DNA of 64,000 nt from JAWVFM01 sp963771655 (GTDB taxonomy: Bacteria; Actinomycetota; Thermoleophilia; Solirubrobacterales; 70-9): positions 4,331 to 68,330 of the forward strand of contig CAVYUG010000014.1 of NCBI GenBank assembly GCA_963771655.1, written 5' to 3'. Shown in pieces: positions 9,178 to 16,762 of the stretch. Each line of letters starts with the position of its first letter. Positions within the stretch are counted from its first letter, which is position 1. The position numbers and the translations under genes were made by a program. Below the pieces are notes generated by a model. That model had not been told where the DNA came from. It was given only the letters and a program-made list of their open reading frames with translations, and made no database searches.

Positions 9178-9213
9178 TCTCGCTTGTCGAGACAACTGTC
9201 ATGACAAACGAGA
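9178..9213. promoter_or_regulatory. Nested dyad, operator-like, between convergent genes
   Basis: Outer arms TCTCGCTTGTC (9178-9188) and GACAAACGAGA (9203-9213) match at 10 of 11 positions. Inside are TTGTC-GA-GACAA (9184-9195) and TGTCATGACA (9197-9206). It resembles a TetR/GntR-type operator more than a terminator, yet lies between the 3' ends of the kinase and acyl-CoA dehydrogenase genes. Function unknown. Confidence 0.4.
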
Positions 9214-9253
9214 TCCTGCGAATGAGGGGGCGTCGGCGTCGCGGCCGGCGCGG

Positions 9254-10522
9254 CTAAGCGCGGGCGGCGGCCTGCTCGGCGGCGGGGCTGCCGCCGCCGT
9301 TGGTCGCCGCCTCGTCGGCCTTCGACCAGCGGTTGATCTCGCGGCGGGCGATGACCATCTTGTGGACCTCGTCGGGCCCGTCGGCGACCTTGAGCATCCG
9401 CGAGAAGCGCCACATGCCGGCCAGCGGGGTGTCGTCGGACATGCCGAGCGAGCCGTGGACCTGGATGGCGCGGTCGAGGACGTCCATGACCATGTTCGCG
9501 GCGACGACCTTGATCATCGAGATCTCCTGGCGGGCGGCGCGCTTGCCCTCCGTGTCCATCTTCCAGGCGGCGAGCATCGTGAGCAGGCGGGCCTGGTCGA
9601 CCTCCATTCGGCTCTTGGCGATGAAGTCCTGGACGAACTGCTTTTCCGAGAGCTTGCCGCCGAACGCCTCGCGCGACGCGGCGCGACGGCACATCATCTC
9701 GATCGCCCGCTCGGCGGTGCCGATCGCCCGCATGCAGTGGTGGATGCGCCCTGGGCCCAGGCGGTCCTGGGCGATCACGAAGCCGGCCTGGCGCGGGCCG
9801 AGGAGGTTGGCCTCCGGGACTCGGCAGTTCTCGTAGAGGATCTCGCAGTGTCCCGGGCCGCCGTCGTGGCCCATCACCGGCACCGGGCGCACGAGGTTGA
9901 AGCCCGGGTTGTCGACGGGGACGATGATCATGCTCGCCCGCGCGTAGGGGTGCGCGTCGGGGTCGGTGACGACCATCGCGATCGCGAGCGAGGCGCCGAC
10001 GGCGCCCGAGGTGAACCACTTGTGGCCGTTGATCACCCACTCGTCGCCATCGAGCTCGGCGCGGGTCTGCAGCGTCGTCGGGTCCGAGCCCGCGACCTCG
10101 GGCTCGGTCATCGAGAAGCAGCTTCGGATCTCGCCGTCGAGCAGCGGCTGGAGCCATTGCTCGTGCTGCTCGGGCGTCCCGTGCTCGGCGAGGATCTCGG
10201 TGTTGCCGGTGTCGGGCGCCGAGCAGTTGAAGGCCATCGGCGCGATCGCGGGGCTTCGCCCCATCTCCTCGCACAGCGCGGCGTACTCCCAGTTGAGAAG
10301 CCCGGGGCCGAAGCGCTCGTCGGGCATGAAGAGGTTCCAGAGGCCCTCCTCGCGGGCCTTCGCCCGGATGTCGACCAGGATCTGCGGGTAGGCGACGCCG
10401 GGCTTCACCTCGTCGTCGAGCGCCTGCAGCGCCTCCGCCTCGGCCGGGTAGACGTGCTCGTCCATGAAGGCCCGGATCCGATCGCGAAGCTCGATGGTGC
10501 GCGGGCTGAGCTCGAACTCCAT
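9254..10522 (-). CDS. Acyl-CoA dehydrogenase family protein (ACAD10/11-like)
   Basis: 422 residues, normal for the family. Seen in order: N-terminal helical domain, FAD/substrate part with SMTEPEVAGSDPTTLQTRA (~residues 137-155) and GHKWFTSGA, and the C-terminal helical domain with QVHGSLGMSDDTPLAGMWR near residue 360. It catalyses alpha,beta-dehydrogenation of an acyl-CoA with FAD and passes electrons to ETF (family knowledge). Sequence style matches the ACAD10/11 branch that pairs with the nearby phosphotransferase. A patatin-like gene lies 12 bp upstream on the same strand, so the two are probably cotranscribed. Confidence 0.92.
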   Translation of the reverse strand: MEFELSPRTIELRDRIRAFMDEHVYPAEAEALQALDDEVKPGVAYPQILVDIRAKAREEGLWNLFMPDERFGPGLLNWEYAALCEEMGRSPAIAPMAFNCSAPDTGNTEILAEHGTPEQHEQWLQPLLDGEIRSCFSMTEPEVAGSDPTTLQTRAELDGDEWVINGHKWFTSGAVGASLAIAMVVTDPDAHPYARASMIIVPVDNPGFNLVRPVPVMGHDGGPGHCEILYENCRVPEANLLGPRQAGFVIAQDRLGPGRIHHCMRAIGTAERAIEMMCRRAASREAFGGKLSEKQFVQDFIAKSRMEVDQARLLTMLAAWKMDTEGKRAARQEISMIKVVAANMVMDVLDRAIQVHGSLGMSDDTPLAGMWRFSRMLKVADGPDEVHKMVIARREINRWSKADEAATNGGGSPAAEQAAARA

Positions 10523-10534
10523 GCGCCTTGCAGC

Positions 10535-11602
10535 CTACCGCCGAAGCTCGGCCGGGCCGGGCGCGGTCTGCCCGTACTGGTCGACGTAGCGGGTCTCGGT
10601 GCGGAAGAACTCGGTCGCGGCGGCAAGCCCGGAGTCGTAGAGACGCTTCGCGTCCTCGCGGCTCAGGCCGAAGTCGAGCGTCGAGATCTCGAAGGTGGGG
10701 ATGGTCACCGTCCGCACCCGGGTCGCAAGCTCCATCCGCTCGTCCCAGGCGTTCGTCGCCGCGTGGAGCAGGGCTCGGAGCATCGGCACCTCCCAGAGCG
10801 GCTTCGGGACGGGGGCGTAGTACGGGCCCGGACCGCCCATCCCCGGGTGCAGCCGGAACCCGAACGTGGGGCGGTGGATCGGCTTGCCGTCGAAAAGCCA
10901 GACCGGGAAGTTCGAGAGCAGGCCGCCGTCGACGATCAGGTGCTCCTTGCCGTCCTTGCGGAGCGTTACGGGGTCGAAGAAGAACGGGAAGCTCATGCTC
11001 ATCCGCACCGCGTCGACGACGCGGAGGCTGTCAGGGGTGAGGGCGTTGCCGTGGGCGTCCTCGTATCCGGCGATGTCCTGCGGGAGCACGAGCATCCGGC
11101 CGGCGCTGACGTCCGAGGCGATGACCCGCAGGCTGTAGCGAACCGCTTCGCGGTGCTGGGGGCTCGCGTCGTCGGGTACGTCCTCGCGGTGGAGGTCGGC
11201 GAAGGTGGGGTCGCGAAGGCCGAGGGGCGAGGCCTCGAGGCGGTCGGCCAGCCACCGCTTCAGGTACTCGCCGCGGGCGAGGCCGCGGTGCCGGAACGCG
11301 TTCAGGGCTCCGCCGATGAGCCGCCCGCCCGGGCCGTAGTCGGCGAAGAGGTTGTAGTCGACGTCGGCGAGCGCCGCGCGAAGGCTCTCGGCGTCGTACC
11401 CGGCCGCCACGAGCGAGGCCGCGATGGCGCCGGCCGAGGTCCCGGCGACGTTCACCCATTCGTGGATCCCGAGCTCGCGCTCCGCGGCTTCGAGCGCGCC
11501 CGCGAACGCGATCCCCTTGACGCCGCCGCCCTCGAAGACGCCGTCGGCGCGTCCGCGCTCGCGGACCTCGACCTCGACCGCTGTGTCGTTGTCGGGGGGC
11601 AG
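10535..11602 (-). CDS. Patatin-like phospholipase with apparent CTG start
   Basis: Serine lipase of the patatin fold. The oxyanion loop EGGGVKGIAFAGAL, the nucleophile elbow GTSAGA and the catalytic DGG (in VDGGLLSNFP) are all present. The first ATG/GTG/TTG in frame is GTG 11455, which would delete the oxyanion loop; the frame is open upstream to a stop at 11615-11617 with no ATG, GTG or TTG, so CTG 11602 is the best start (355 residues). It lies 18 bp after the TauE stop, consistent with reinitiation. Likely hydrolyses membrane or storage acyl esters. Confidence 0.8.
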   Translation of the reverse strand: MPPDNDTAVEVEVRERGRADGVFEGGGVKGIAFAGALEAAERELGIHEWVNVAGTSAGAIAASLVAAGYDAESLRAALADVDYNLFADYGPGGRLIGGALNAFRHRGLARGEYLKRWLADRLEASPLGLRDPTFADLHREDVPDDASPQHREAVRYSLRVIASDVSAGRMLVLPQDIAGYEDAHGNALTPDSLRVVDAVRMSMSFPFFFDPVTLRKDGKEHLIVDGGLLSNFPVWLFDGKPIHRPTFGFRLHPGMGGPGPYYAPVPKPLWEVPMLRALLHAATNAWDERMELATRVRTVTIPTFEISTLDFGLSREDAKRLYDSGLAAATEFFRTETRYVDQYGQTAPGPAELRR

Positions 11603-11620
11603 GGTTGCCGGAGCTTAGAC

Positions 11621-12520
11621 CTAGCCGGGCTGCGCCTTGGCGACGTGCTGGCGGTGCAGCATCGCCTGGAAGATGAGCAGCCCGGCGATCGCGGCGCCGG
11701 CGACGGCAAACGATGGAATCAGCACCGAGGCCGGCGGCTCCTGCTTGATCAACAGCGTGATGGCCGATCCGATCAGGACGACGCCGAGCGCGTTGCGCAG
11801 CGCGTTCTGCGGCACACGGGTCGAGTAATGGGCGCCGATGAGAACCCCGGGGATCGAGCCGACGAGGATGTTGCCGGCGAGCGCGAAGTCGACATTGCTG
11901 CCGGCCCAATTCGCGATCCCCGCGGCCCAGAGCAGGACGGCGGCATGGACGATGTCGGTGCCGACGACGCGTCGGGGAGTGAGGCGGAAGACGGCGATCA
12001 GCACGATGGCGATCAGCGTGCCGCTGCCGGCGGAGGTGAGGCCGATGATGAAGCCGGTGATGGCTCCGGTGATGACCGCGATCACCTTGTCGCGGCGATA
12101 GAGGTGCATCGCTTCGCGGTCGGGGATCACGTCGCGGAGGAAGAGAGAGCGGATCAACGTCGCGACGCCCACGACCAGGAGCGCCGCGCCGACCATGCCG
12201 AGGGCCACCTGGTTGACGGTGTCGTCGCCGTAATTGGACTGCAGAATCTCGATCACCTTCACGCCGGCCAGCGCCGCCGGAACGCTGCCCACGGCGAGCC
12301 AGAGGACGAGGCCGAGGTGCACCGTGTACTTCTTCAGGTGCTGCCAGCCACCAACGGTCTTCGTGATCGCGCCGTAGAAGATGTCGGTGCCGATCGCGGT
12401 GACCGGGGAGGTGCCCACGACGAGGATCAGGAGGGGCGTCATCAGCGATGCGCCACCCATCCCCGTCATGCCGACGAGGATGCCGATGCCGAGTCCGAGG
12501 GCGATTACTACTGGGTCCAT
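11621..12520 (-). CDS. Sulfite exporter TauE/SafE family permease
   Basis: 299 residues from ATG 12520 (MDPVVIALGLGIGILVGMTGMGGASL). The GMTGMGG start of the first repeat is diagnostic, and a second half begins near residue 150 (VITGAITGFIIGLTSAGSGTL). Eight to nine membrane segments. The family moves sulfite, sulfonates or other organosulfur anions. A frame extending to 12727 is antisense to the upstream gene and is rejected. A dyad lies 30-47 bp before the start and the next gene upstream encodes an Rrf2 regulator, so local control of a sulfur transporter is plausible. Confidence 0.88.
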   Translation of the reverse strand: MDPVVIALGLGIGILVGMTGMGGASLMTPLLILVVGTSPVTAIGTDIFYGAITKTVGGWQHLKKYTVHLGLVLWLAVGSVPAALAGVKVIEILQSNYGDDTVNQVALGMVGAALLVVGVATLIRSLFLRDVIPDREAMHLYRRDKVIAVITGAITGFIIGLTSAGSGTLIAIVLIAVFRLTPRRVVGTDIVHAAVLLWAAGIANWAGSNVDFALAGNILVGSIPGVLIGAHYSTRVPQNALRNALGVVLIGSAITLLIKQEPPASVLIPSFAVAGAAIAGLLIFQAMLHRQHVAKAQPG

Positions 12521-12549
12521 CTGGGAGGGCCGCGGCTCTCTGGAGTTTG

Positions 12550-12567
12550 TTGACCCAATTAGGTCAA
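12550..12567. promoter_or_regulatory. Candidate Rrf2 operator upstream of the permease gene
   Basis: Inverted repeat TTGACC-CAATTA-GGTCAA, 16 of 18 positions symmetric, in the gap between the Rrf2 gene end and the TauE start. The half-word TTGTTGACCC also occurs on the minus strand in front of the Rrf2 start (about 13076-13088), which suggests one regulator acting on both. Inference. Confidence 0.45.
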
Positions 12568-12602
12568 AAGCGCGGCGGGCGTGATGGTAGCGGATCGAAT
12601 GT

Positions 12603-13058
12603 TCAGCGCTTGGCCCAGACCTCGGGGTCGGAAAGAAGCGCTTCGAGCTGCCACGAGAGCTGCTTCGACACGACGTCGGCGAGGGTGACGCTCTCGAGGA
12701 CGCCGCGAAGGTTCGCGCGAACGGCAACCCAGACGTCGCGCAGCCGTTCGGCGGCGCCCTCGTAGTGGAGGTCCTCCGGCGCCGACTCGTGGATGTTCGC
12801 GAGCGGGCCCTCCACGGCGCGGATCACGTCGGCGACCGTGATCTCGTCGGCCGGCCTGGCGAGCCAGTAGCCGCCACGGGCGCCGCGCCGGGCGCGGATC
12901 AGTCGCGCGTGCTTCATCTCGAGCAGGATGTGCTCGAGGAAGTGAAGGGGGATGTCCTGCGATGAGGCGAGCCGCTCGCCCTTCACCGGGTCCTCCCCCG
13001 CGGCGGCGAGCTCCAGCGCGGCACGCAGCGCGTAATCGGCCTTGGCGGATATCCTCAC
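12603..13058 (-). CDS. Rrf2 family transcriptional regulator lacking Fe-S cysteines
   Basis: 151 residues from GTG 13058 (RISAKADYALRAALELAAAG), the normal Rrf2 length. The winged helix spans residues ~5-80, with ARGARGGYWLARPADEITVADVIRAVEG as wing and hinge. IscR/NsrR-type proteins carry three Cys after this hinge; here there is none in the whole protein, so it is more like CymR or other cluster-free members that sense metabolites or partner proteins. Neighbour TauE permease and the sulfate operon in the same window make sulfur control a fair guess, but target is not shown. Confidence 0.88.
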   Translation of the reverse strand: MRISAKADYALRAALELAAAGEDPVKGERLASSQDIPLHFLEHILLEMKHARLIRARRGARGGYWLARPADEITVADVIRAVEGPLANIHESAPEDLHYEGAAERLRDVWVAVRANLRGVLESVTLADVVSKQLSWQLEALLSDPEVWAKR

Positions 13059-13089
13059 GGGCCCAATTGTCGCAGTTCGGGTCAACAAT

Positions 13090-13914
13090 TTGATCGACCT
13101 CCAAGCCCATTCCGTCGTCTCCGACGGCCAGCTCGAGCCGGCCGAGGTCGCGCGCGCGGCCGCCCAGGCGGGCGTGACCGTGATGTCGCTCACCGACCAC
13201 GACGCGATCGCCGGCGTGCGCGAGGCAGTCGCTGCAGCCGAGGAGGCGGGCATCGAGTGCGTTCCGGCCGTGGAGATGTCGTGCGTTCACCGCTACTCCG
13301 ACGACCTGCACGTCCTCGGCTACTGGGTCGACACGGCGCGAATCGCGGCCGCGTGCGAGCGGGCGCAGTCCGAGCGCGTGAACCGGGCCCACGAGATCAT
13401 CGACCGGTTGAACGCCTCCGGCGTCGAGGTGACCTTCGACGACGCGGTTCGCGAGGCGGGAGCCGCCGACTCGATCGGCCGCCCGCACATCGCCCGGGCG
13501 GCCGGCGCCGGTCCCGACCTCGGGCCATTCTTCGAGGAGTACCTCGTGCCCGGGGCCAAGGCCTTCGTCGCCCGAAAGTGGCCCACCGCCGAGCAGGCGG
13601 TGGAGGTGATCCATGATTCGGGCGGCGTCGCGGCGGTCGCGCATCCCTATTGGGACGTCAAGGACCCTGACGCGGTGCGCGACCTCGTCGTCAGCCTCAA
13701 CGCCGACGTCGGCATCGAGGGCCTCGAGACCTTCTACCCCGCGCACACCCCCGAGCAGACGAAGCACTGCCTCGAGCTCTGCGAGGAGCTCGGCCTCGCG
13801 CCCACGGCGTCCTCGGACTTCCACGGCCCCACCCACAAGACCTTCTCGCGCTTCGGCGCCTACGACACGTACGGGCTCGGCGAGCCGGTCGTGCCTGAGC
13901 GCCCCGGCTCCTAG
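13090..13914 (+). CDS. PHP domain metal-dependent phosphoesterase (TrpH/RNase AM-like)
   Basis: 274 residues from TTG 13090 (IDLQAHSVVSDGQL). A frame starting at 13042 would overlap the divergent Rrf2 start. PHP motifs: DLQAHS (first metal motif, with Gln where DLHxHS is usual), TDHD, the E of PAVEMSC, IGRPHIARA, AHPYWD, and DFHGP near the end. The family hydrolyses phosphoesters, such as 5'-ribonucleotides from RNA ends. Start codons of this gene and the Rrf2 gene are 31 bp apart. Confidence 0.85.
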   Translation: MIDLQAHSVVSDGQLEPAEVARAAAQAGVTVMSLTDHDAIAGVREAVAAAEEAGIECVPAVEMSCVHRYSDDLHVLGYWVDTARIAAACERAQSERVNRAHEIIDRLNASGVEVTFDDAVREAGAADSIGRPHIARAAGAGPDLGPFFEEYLVPGAKAFVARKWPTAEQAVEVIHDSGGVAAVAHPYWDVKDPDAVRDLVVSLNADVGIEGLETFYPAHTPEQTKHCLELCEELGLAPTASSDFHGPTHKTFSRFGAYDTYGLGEPVVPERPGS

Positions 13915-13997
13915 CGGATTCTCAGCCGGCTGCCAGGCTCGTACCCAGCCTTCCCTGCTGGGGTGCGCTCCTGCAGTCCAGCGAGAGGAGAACGCAG

Positions 13998-14372
13998 ATG
14001 AAGAAGCTGTTCGGAAACGGGCGCCCGCTCGCCGCGGCCGTCCTGGCCGTCGGAGTCGCCGCGATCGCCGTGCCGGCGTTCGGCGATTCCGGCACCCAGG
14101 CCAGCCTCGCCCCGCATCGCGGGCACGGCCCGGCCCGGCGGGCGCCATGGCTCTCCCGCCACCGCCGCCGATGACGGGGCGCGATGCGCAAGCGGGCCGA
14201 CAAGATCGCCTCGTGTATGCGGAGCAAGGACATCCCGGGCGCGAGCCCGAAGGCCTTCCGCAAGGCCGCGAAGGAGTGCGGAGCACCGCCGCTTCCGCCA
14301 CGAGGCGCCCTACCGCCGCGTGGCGCGATGCCGCCTCTGCCCTGCGATGAGTCCTCGAAGCGAAGGCGCTGA
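13998..14372 (+). pseudogene. Small secreted protein gene interrupted by an in-frame TGA or paired indels
   Basis: ATG 13998 has a good ribosome site (GAGAGGAGAAC before it) and encodes a signal peptide (MKKLFGNGRPLAAAVLAVG, cut near AVPAFGDS). The frame stops at TGA 14172. The same frame resumes at ATG 14184 with KRADKIASCMRSKDIPG and a Pro-rich C-terminus to 14372. Between ~14125 and 14180 the third frame gives a proline-rich stretch (ALPPPPPMTG) that would fit the protein better, which suggests two compensating one-base indels. It could also be two tiny genes. Function unknown. Confidence 0.45.
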
Positions 14373-14377
14373 GGCGG

Positions 14378-15292
14378 CTAGAGCAATATCGGCGCGTAGT
14401 CCTCGGGGAAGGCCGAGGGGCCGAAGAACCAGCACTCGATCGCGTATCGAGTGCTGGTCATCTCGGCGTTGCCGCTCGTCGAGTGCAGGAGCATCTCGTC
14501 GAACAGGAGCGCGTCGCCGGGCTCGAAGACGGGTGTCGACACGCCGCCCTCGCCCGCCACCTCGGCGGCGACCTCGCGTGAGACCGACCAGTCGAACTGG
14601 GCCTCGTGGGTGCCGGTGGGAACGATCTCGTCGAGCCGCCGCGGGATGATGTCCATCCCCGGAGCGACGTCGCCGCAGCGCGTCAGCGCGAGCCACAGAT
14701 TGAGCGCGCGCACCTCGCCGAGGAACGCCCCGTCCTGGTGCCACATGCTCGGCATCGCCTCCGCGAAGGTCTCGGGACCGACTTTCCGCAGGGTGGACTT
14801 GTTGATCGAGATCGCCGGGCGCTCACCGAGGTATTCCGAGGCGAGGCCGCCGAAGCCGGTGCGCTCGCAGAGCTCGAGAAGCGCGGTGGTCACCTGCGGG
14901 GAGTCCGCAAGCCAGAGCGAGCTCGGGCCGCTGACCATCCACCGGTGCTCGGCGAGCTCGAACCCCTCCTCGGGGACGAACTCCTCGTAGTAGCGCTCGC
15001 CGTCGACCTCGCCCTCGCGCACCCGCTCCCGCGCCTCGAAGGCGCGGTCGACCTTCTCGCGCAGCGCCTTCGCCTCGGCGGGATCCACGAGCCCGCGCAC
15101 CAGCAGGCAGCCGCGCTCGAGGATCGCCGAGCGAAGGAGCTCTGGGCCGAGCTCGTCCGCGGCAACCTCCGGGAGGCGCGGCTCGGCGGGGATCGCCCGC
15201 TCACCGGCCGGCTGCGGGGCGGGCGCCGTGCCCGAGCGCATCAGCGCGAGGGCGTCCCCGTGGCGTCTTTGGAGATCGGCGACGGGCGACAC
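14378..15292 (-). CDS. Phytanoyl-CoA dioxygenase (PhyH) family oxygenase
   Basis: About 304 residues from GTG 15292; the frame extends to ATG 15358, but that start would consume the whole divergent promoter region. Non-haem Fe(II)/2-oxoglutarate fold: metal-binding HQDG in MWHQDGAFLG, distal His in MLLHSTSGN, and an Arg shortly after (STRYAIE) for 2-oxoglutarate. It hydroxylates an unknown substrate. It ends 5 bp from the small secreted-protein gene and is convergent with it. Confidence 0.82.
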   Translation of the reverse strand: MSPVADLQRRHGDALALMRSGTAPAPQPAGERAIPAEPRLPEVAADELGPELLRSAILERGCLLVRGLVDPAEAKALREKVDRAFEARERVREGEVDGERYYEEFVPEEGFELAEHRWMVSGPSSLWLADSPQVTTALLELCERTGFGGLASEYLGERPAISINKSTLRKVGPETFAEAMPSMWHQDGAFLGEVRALNLWLALTRCGDVAPGMDIIPRRLDEIVPTGTHEAQFDWSVSREVAAEVAGEGGVSTPVFEPGDALLFDEMLLHSTSGNAEMTSTRYAIECWFFGPSAFPEDYAPILL

Positions 15293-15356
15293 GGCGGGGA
15301 CGGTACCCCCATTGACTCCGGCGCAAGCGTGTGATGGGGTTCCCGCCGGGGGTTTC

Positions 15357-16373
15357 ATGGGACGCCGATTCGGACTCGCCTTGGCGGCGCTCGCGGCCGC
15401 GACGATCGCTTCGTGTGGAGGAGGGGACGCGCGTGAGGGCGGCTCGGCGCTCTTCCTCGTCGAGGGCTACCCCGACCTCGATCCGCAGCTCTCCTACACG
15501 ACGGAGGGCTGGCAGGCGCTTTGGAACACCTACATCCCGCTCCTCACCTTCAAGCACGCGCCGGGCGACGCCGGCACGACGGTGGTCCCGGGCCTCGCGC
15601 GCTCGCTGCCCAGGGTCACGAACGGCGGCCGCACCTACGCGCTCCGGCTCCGCAAGGGCCTTCGCTACTCCGACGGGCGCCCGGTCAGGGCCTCTGACTT
15701 CGAGTTCGCGGTCGAGAGGATGTTCGACGTCGACTCGGGCGGCAGCTCCTTCTACACGAGCATCGTCGGGGCGGCCGACTATCAGAGCGGCAAGGCGAAG
15801 GCGATCGCCGGGATCCAAACCGACGACGAGAGCGGGCGCATCGTGATCGCGAAGGCGAAGCCCTCCGACACCGCCATCTCCGTTTGGAGCGATCGCCAGC
15901 CCCCGGCGGATCAGGTGGGCCAGTACTACCAGCAGGTGCTGAGCCGGTTGGGTTTCGACGCGAAGCTGCGGATCGTCAATTCCGCGACCTACTTCGACAC
16001 GATCGCGAACCGAAAGACGCCGGATCTCGACACGGGCTTCTCGAACTGGTTCCAGGACTACCCGCACCCGAACGACTTCTTCCAGCCGCTCTTGAGCGGC
16101 GAGGCGATCAGCTCGGTGCAGAACCCGAACCTGGCCAACCTCGACGACCCGGATGTGAATCGCGAGATCGCGAGCCTCGCGGCCGAGCCCTTCACGCCGG
16201 CGGTGCGCGACCGCTACGCCGCGCTCGACCGCCGGGTGATGGCGCGGGCGCCGTGGGCGCCGTTCGGCAACCAGCGCTCGGTGACGTTCACGTCGGACCG
16301 CATCGACTTCCCGAGCGTCTACTTTCACCCCGTGTACAACCAGGACTTCACGAGCTTCGCCCTCGCGAAGTGA
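15357..16373 (+). CDS. ABC transporter family-5 substrate-binding lipoprotein with large internal deletion
   Basis: Lipoprotein signal with lipobox IASC at residues ~18-21 (start ATG 15357). The N-terminal part (YPDLDPQLSYTTEGWQALW, then LPRVTNGGRTYALRLRKGL) and the C-terminal part (NWFQDYPHPNDFFQPLLSG to the end) match peptide/nickel-type SBPs. The family is usually 500-600 residues; this product has 338. The break is at about base 15855, where a strand ending GRIVI is joined directly to AKAKPSDTAISV, so roughly 190-220 residues of the central and hinge region are missing without loss of frame. Ligand binding is probably lost or altered. Confidence 0.85.
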   Translation: MGRRFGLALAALAAATIASCGGGDAREGGSALFLVEGYPDLDPQLSYTTEGWQALWNTYIPLLTFKHAPGDAGTTVVPGLARSLPRVTNGGRTYALRLRKGLRYSDGRPVRASDFEFAVERMFDVDSGGSSFYTSIVGAADYQSGKAKAIAGIQTDDESGRIVIAKAKPSDTAISVWSDRQPPADQVGQYYQQVLSRLGFDAKLRIVNSATYFDTIANRKTPDLDTGFSNWFQDYPHPNDFFQPLLSGEAISSVQNPNLANLDDPDVNREIASLAAEPFTPAVRDRYAALDRRVMARAPWAPFGNQRSVTFTSDRIDFPSVYFHPVYNQDFTSFALAK

Positions 16374-16762
16374 GCACGAGGGAGATCCTCGCTCGCGGCT
16401 ACGACGCGTTCAATCGCGGCGACGTCGAGACGATGCGGGAGATCATGGCCCCGGAGTTCGTCTGGCACGAGGCGCCGGAGGTGCCCGGCCCGAAGGCGAC
16501 CGTCGGCCGCGACGAGTTCGCCGGCTACGTGCGCAGCTTCGACCGCCTCTGGGAGGAGTTCTCCTTCGAGATCGTCGAGCTCGAGGAGGGCCCTGACGAC
16601 GTGGCGCTCGCGCGGGTGCACGCGCGGGGTCGGGGCCGGGACGGCGGCGCCGAGATCGACCTGGAGATCTTCCACGTGTGGCGGCTGCGAGGCGATCTCG
16701 TCGTGCGCATGGACGCCTTCCTCGACGAGCGCTCAGCGCGCGAGGCGGCTGGTCTCGAGTAG
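16370..16762 (+). CDS. SnoaL-like / NTF2-fold protein
   Basis: 130 residues starting at GTG 16370, overlapping the SBP stop by 4 bp (GTGA). The cone-shaped NTF2 fold is suggested by the N-terminal helix STREILARGYDAFNRGDVETM, the FVWHEAPEVPGP strand-loop and the terminal sheet EIFHVWRLRGDLVVRMDAFLD. Such proteins are small isomerases/hydrolases or simple binding proteins. Its 3' end overlaps the convergent cyclase gene by 30 bp. Confidence 0.8.
   Translation: MSTREILARGYDAFNRGDVETMREIMAPEFVWHEAPEVPGPKATVGRDEFAGYVRSFDRLWEEFSFEIVELEEGPDDVALARVHARGRGRDGGAEIDLEIFHVWRLRGDLVVRMDAFLDERSAREAAGLE

Noticed and set aside
9362..12553. Very long open frame (1063 codons) on the plus strand
   Set aside because: It is antisense to three clear genes (acyl-CoA dehydrogenase, patatin, TauE); its protein is low-complexity rich in R, G, E, D and V, a usual side-effect of high GC.
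15356..15359. Second case of start codons overlapping in CATG (PhyH and solute-binding protein)
   Set aside because: The PhyH ATG 15358 would swallow the promoter region, and its first 22 codons look non-coding; GTG 15292 is more likely.
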